64,000 nucleotides of DNA from Methanogranum sp963676045 (lineage in GTDB: Archaea > Thermoplasmatota > Thermoplasmata > Methanomassiliicoccales > Methanomethylophilaceae). The notes beneath the pieces were generated by a model. The model ran no database searches. It had not been told where the DNA came from and saw only the letters and a program-made list of their open reading frames with translations. Location of the stretch: NCBI GenBank assembly GCA_963676045.1, contig OY780938.1:434001-498000 (forward strand), read 5' to 3'. Positions 63,267 to 64,000 of this stretch are shown here, piece after piece. Every line of letters starts with the position of its first letter. Position 1 is the stretch's first letter. Both the position numbers and the translations under genes were made by a program.

Positions 63267-63780
63267 CCTTTCTCTCCTTGCGTGCGTTGCCGACCTTTTC
63301 GATTATCGAGGACCTTATTACAACTGTGCAAGGCCAGGTGTCATCCATATAATCGATTAATTTCAGAATGTCCGCATCGTCGTTTACTATCGCGAGATAC
63401 ACCCTACTCATGAACATTGAGACAGAATATGGAAAATCATCGCATATCTCCGGCCTGTCCTTCCATATCTTGCAACGATTGTCGCTTCCAAGGAAAGCGC
63501 AGGGGTCGGTCCTCTTGAATAGCATCCTTCCGTCGGATGTCTGGACCAGATAATCCCTCATGAAATCATAAAGAGGGATGCGCGCTGCCGATGAGATCCT
63601 GTCCACCTCATGAGGCTGAACGATTATGTGTGGTTGATGGCAACATCTTCCGCACATGTGACAGGGGAAATCCACCTTGTAGCTCATGCAGATTTCATAG
63701 GCCAGGTCAAGGTCCTTTTCCATCTCCGGAGATATCGTCCCCAAGCCATCCAAGATGTATTTTCCCCTGTATTTTGCCAT
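63247..63780 (-). CDS. YkgJ-family zinc/iron-chelating cysteine-cluster protein
   Basis: The 177-residue protein has the family pattern FPCHMCGRCC (about 38-47), then DPCAFLGSDNRCKIWKDRPEICDDFP. The Cys set probably binds zinc or an iron-sulfur cluster. Function of the family is unknown. It follows a small membrane protein gene with four bases between. Confidence 0.85.
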   Translation of the reverse strand: MAKYRGKYILDGLGTISPEMEKDLDLAYEICMSYKVDFPCHMCGRCCHQPHIIVQPHEVDRISSAARIPLYDFMRDYLVQTSDGRMLFKRTDPCAFLGSDNRCKIWKDRPEICDDFPYSVSMFMSRVYLAIVNDDADILKLIDYMDDTWPCTVVIRSSIIEKVGNARKERKVICGTQ

Positions 63781-63784
63781 TTAC

Positions 63785-64000
63785 TCACAATCCGGCTGCA
63801 AATCCGTAGATGAATCCGACCATTGAGAGCATGAGGCCGATACCTGCGGCCGCTACCAACATCTTCCACCTCGGATCCTTCCTTGAACGGTTGGCATAAT
63901 TCACAGCATATCCTCCAAGTATCAATCCGACCGCACCAGCGATCGCTCCAGCGATATACTGTGACACAGCCAAGCTCAATGCGACGGATATTATACCTAT
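63785..64000 (-). CDS. small membrane protein, 5' end beyond the window
   Basis: The frame is open to the window edge, so the real start may lie outside; a TTG at 63979 would give 64 residues. Two membrane helices are visible, one rich in Gly/Ala (YIAGAIAGAVGLILGGYAV) and one at the C-terminus, separated by a basic loop (NRSRKDPRWK). No family is recognised. Confidence 0.55.
   Translation of the reverse strand: MGIISVALSLAVSQYIAGAIAGAVGLILGGYAVNYANRSRKDPRWKMLVAAAGIGLMLSMVGFIYGFAAGL

Overview
The window is archaeal and best fits a host-associated methylotrophic methanogen of the Methanomassiliicoccales (Thermoplasmata). The evidence is two mtaC-mtaB operons (methanol:corrinoid methyltransferase system), a RamA-type corrinoid-protein reactivase, archaeal aCPSF1, a proteasome beta subunit, archaeal LeuRS, archaeal TATA boxes and several apparently leaderless starts. 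The lineage call is inference; the gene families are read directly from the sequence.

Layout. 0-10 kb: stomatin/NfeD pair, a rubredoxin-FAD fusion oxidoreductase, a tandem-duplicated winged-helix regulator divergent from a flavodoxin-ferredoxin (EFR1) gene, a paired SMR exporter, nicotinate phosphoribosyltransferase and two lineage-restricted membrane or surface proteins. 10-18 kb: a BtuFCD/FecBCD-like uptake locus, probably for corrinoid or a metal chelate. It has a tandem DUF4430-like surface protein, a binding protein with an extra N-terminal domain, a 984-residue permease carrying an extracellular beta-propeller, a second permease and one ATPase. 18-27 kb: an ion transporter, a MarR-regulated heterodimeric ABC exporter, a YqaJ-like nuclease, a small wHTH protein, cardiolipin synthase and a surface protein. 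27-35.4 kb: methanol island, with two colinear mtaCB copies and, divergent from the second, a translationally coupled CobW GTPase / His-rich protein / RamA operon. 35.4-38.3 kb: a nitrate/taurine-type ABC operon whose binding protein appears circularly permuted. 38.4-49.4 kb: DUF1697, tRNA-Leu(UAG), IorAB, a truncated FtsZ-like protein behind a ribbon-helix-helix regulator, LeuRS, UbiX, aCPSF1 and PsmB. 49.7-64 kb: B12-dependent ribonucleotide reductase, TetR regulator, a Tad/archaellum-like secretion ATPase and platform with a Cys-rich partner, two small paralogous proteins, a U32 peptidase, two pilin-like proteins, phosphoglycerate mutase, an iron-sulfur flavoprotein, an alpha/beta hydrolase and a YkgJ-type protein.

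How it fits together. MtaB (zinc) and MtaC (corrinoid) take methyl groups from methanol, and RamA re-reduces inactivated Co(II) corrinoid protein. The CobW/His-rich pair looks like metal-delivery machinery for this system. The BtuFCD-like locus could supply corrinoid to MtaC and to the B12-dependent ribonucleotide reductase. A short inverted repeat of the form TGGAY-N5-RTCCA lies next to TATA boxes of both uptake genes and of mtaC2, with a degenerate match at mtaC1. This suggests a shared regulator and is the most integrative hypothesis from the window.

The strongest candidates for undescribed biology are the propeller-permease fusion, the circularly permuted binding protein, the CobW/His-rich/RamA operon, the shared operator and the T7-loop-less FtsZ with its RHH partner.
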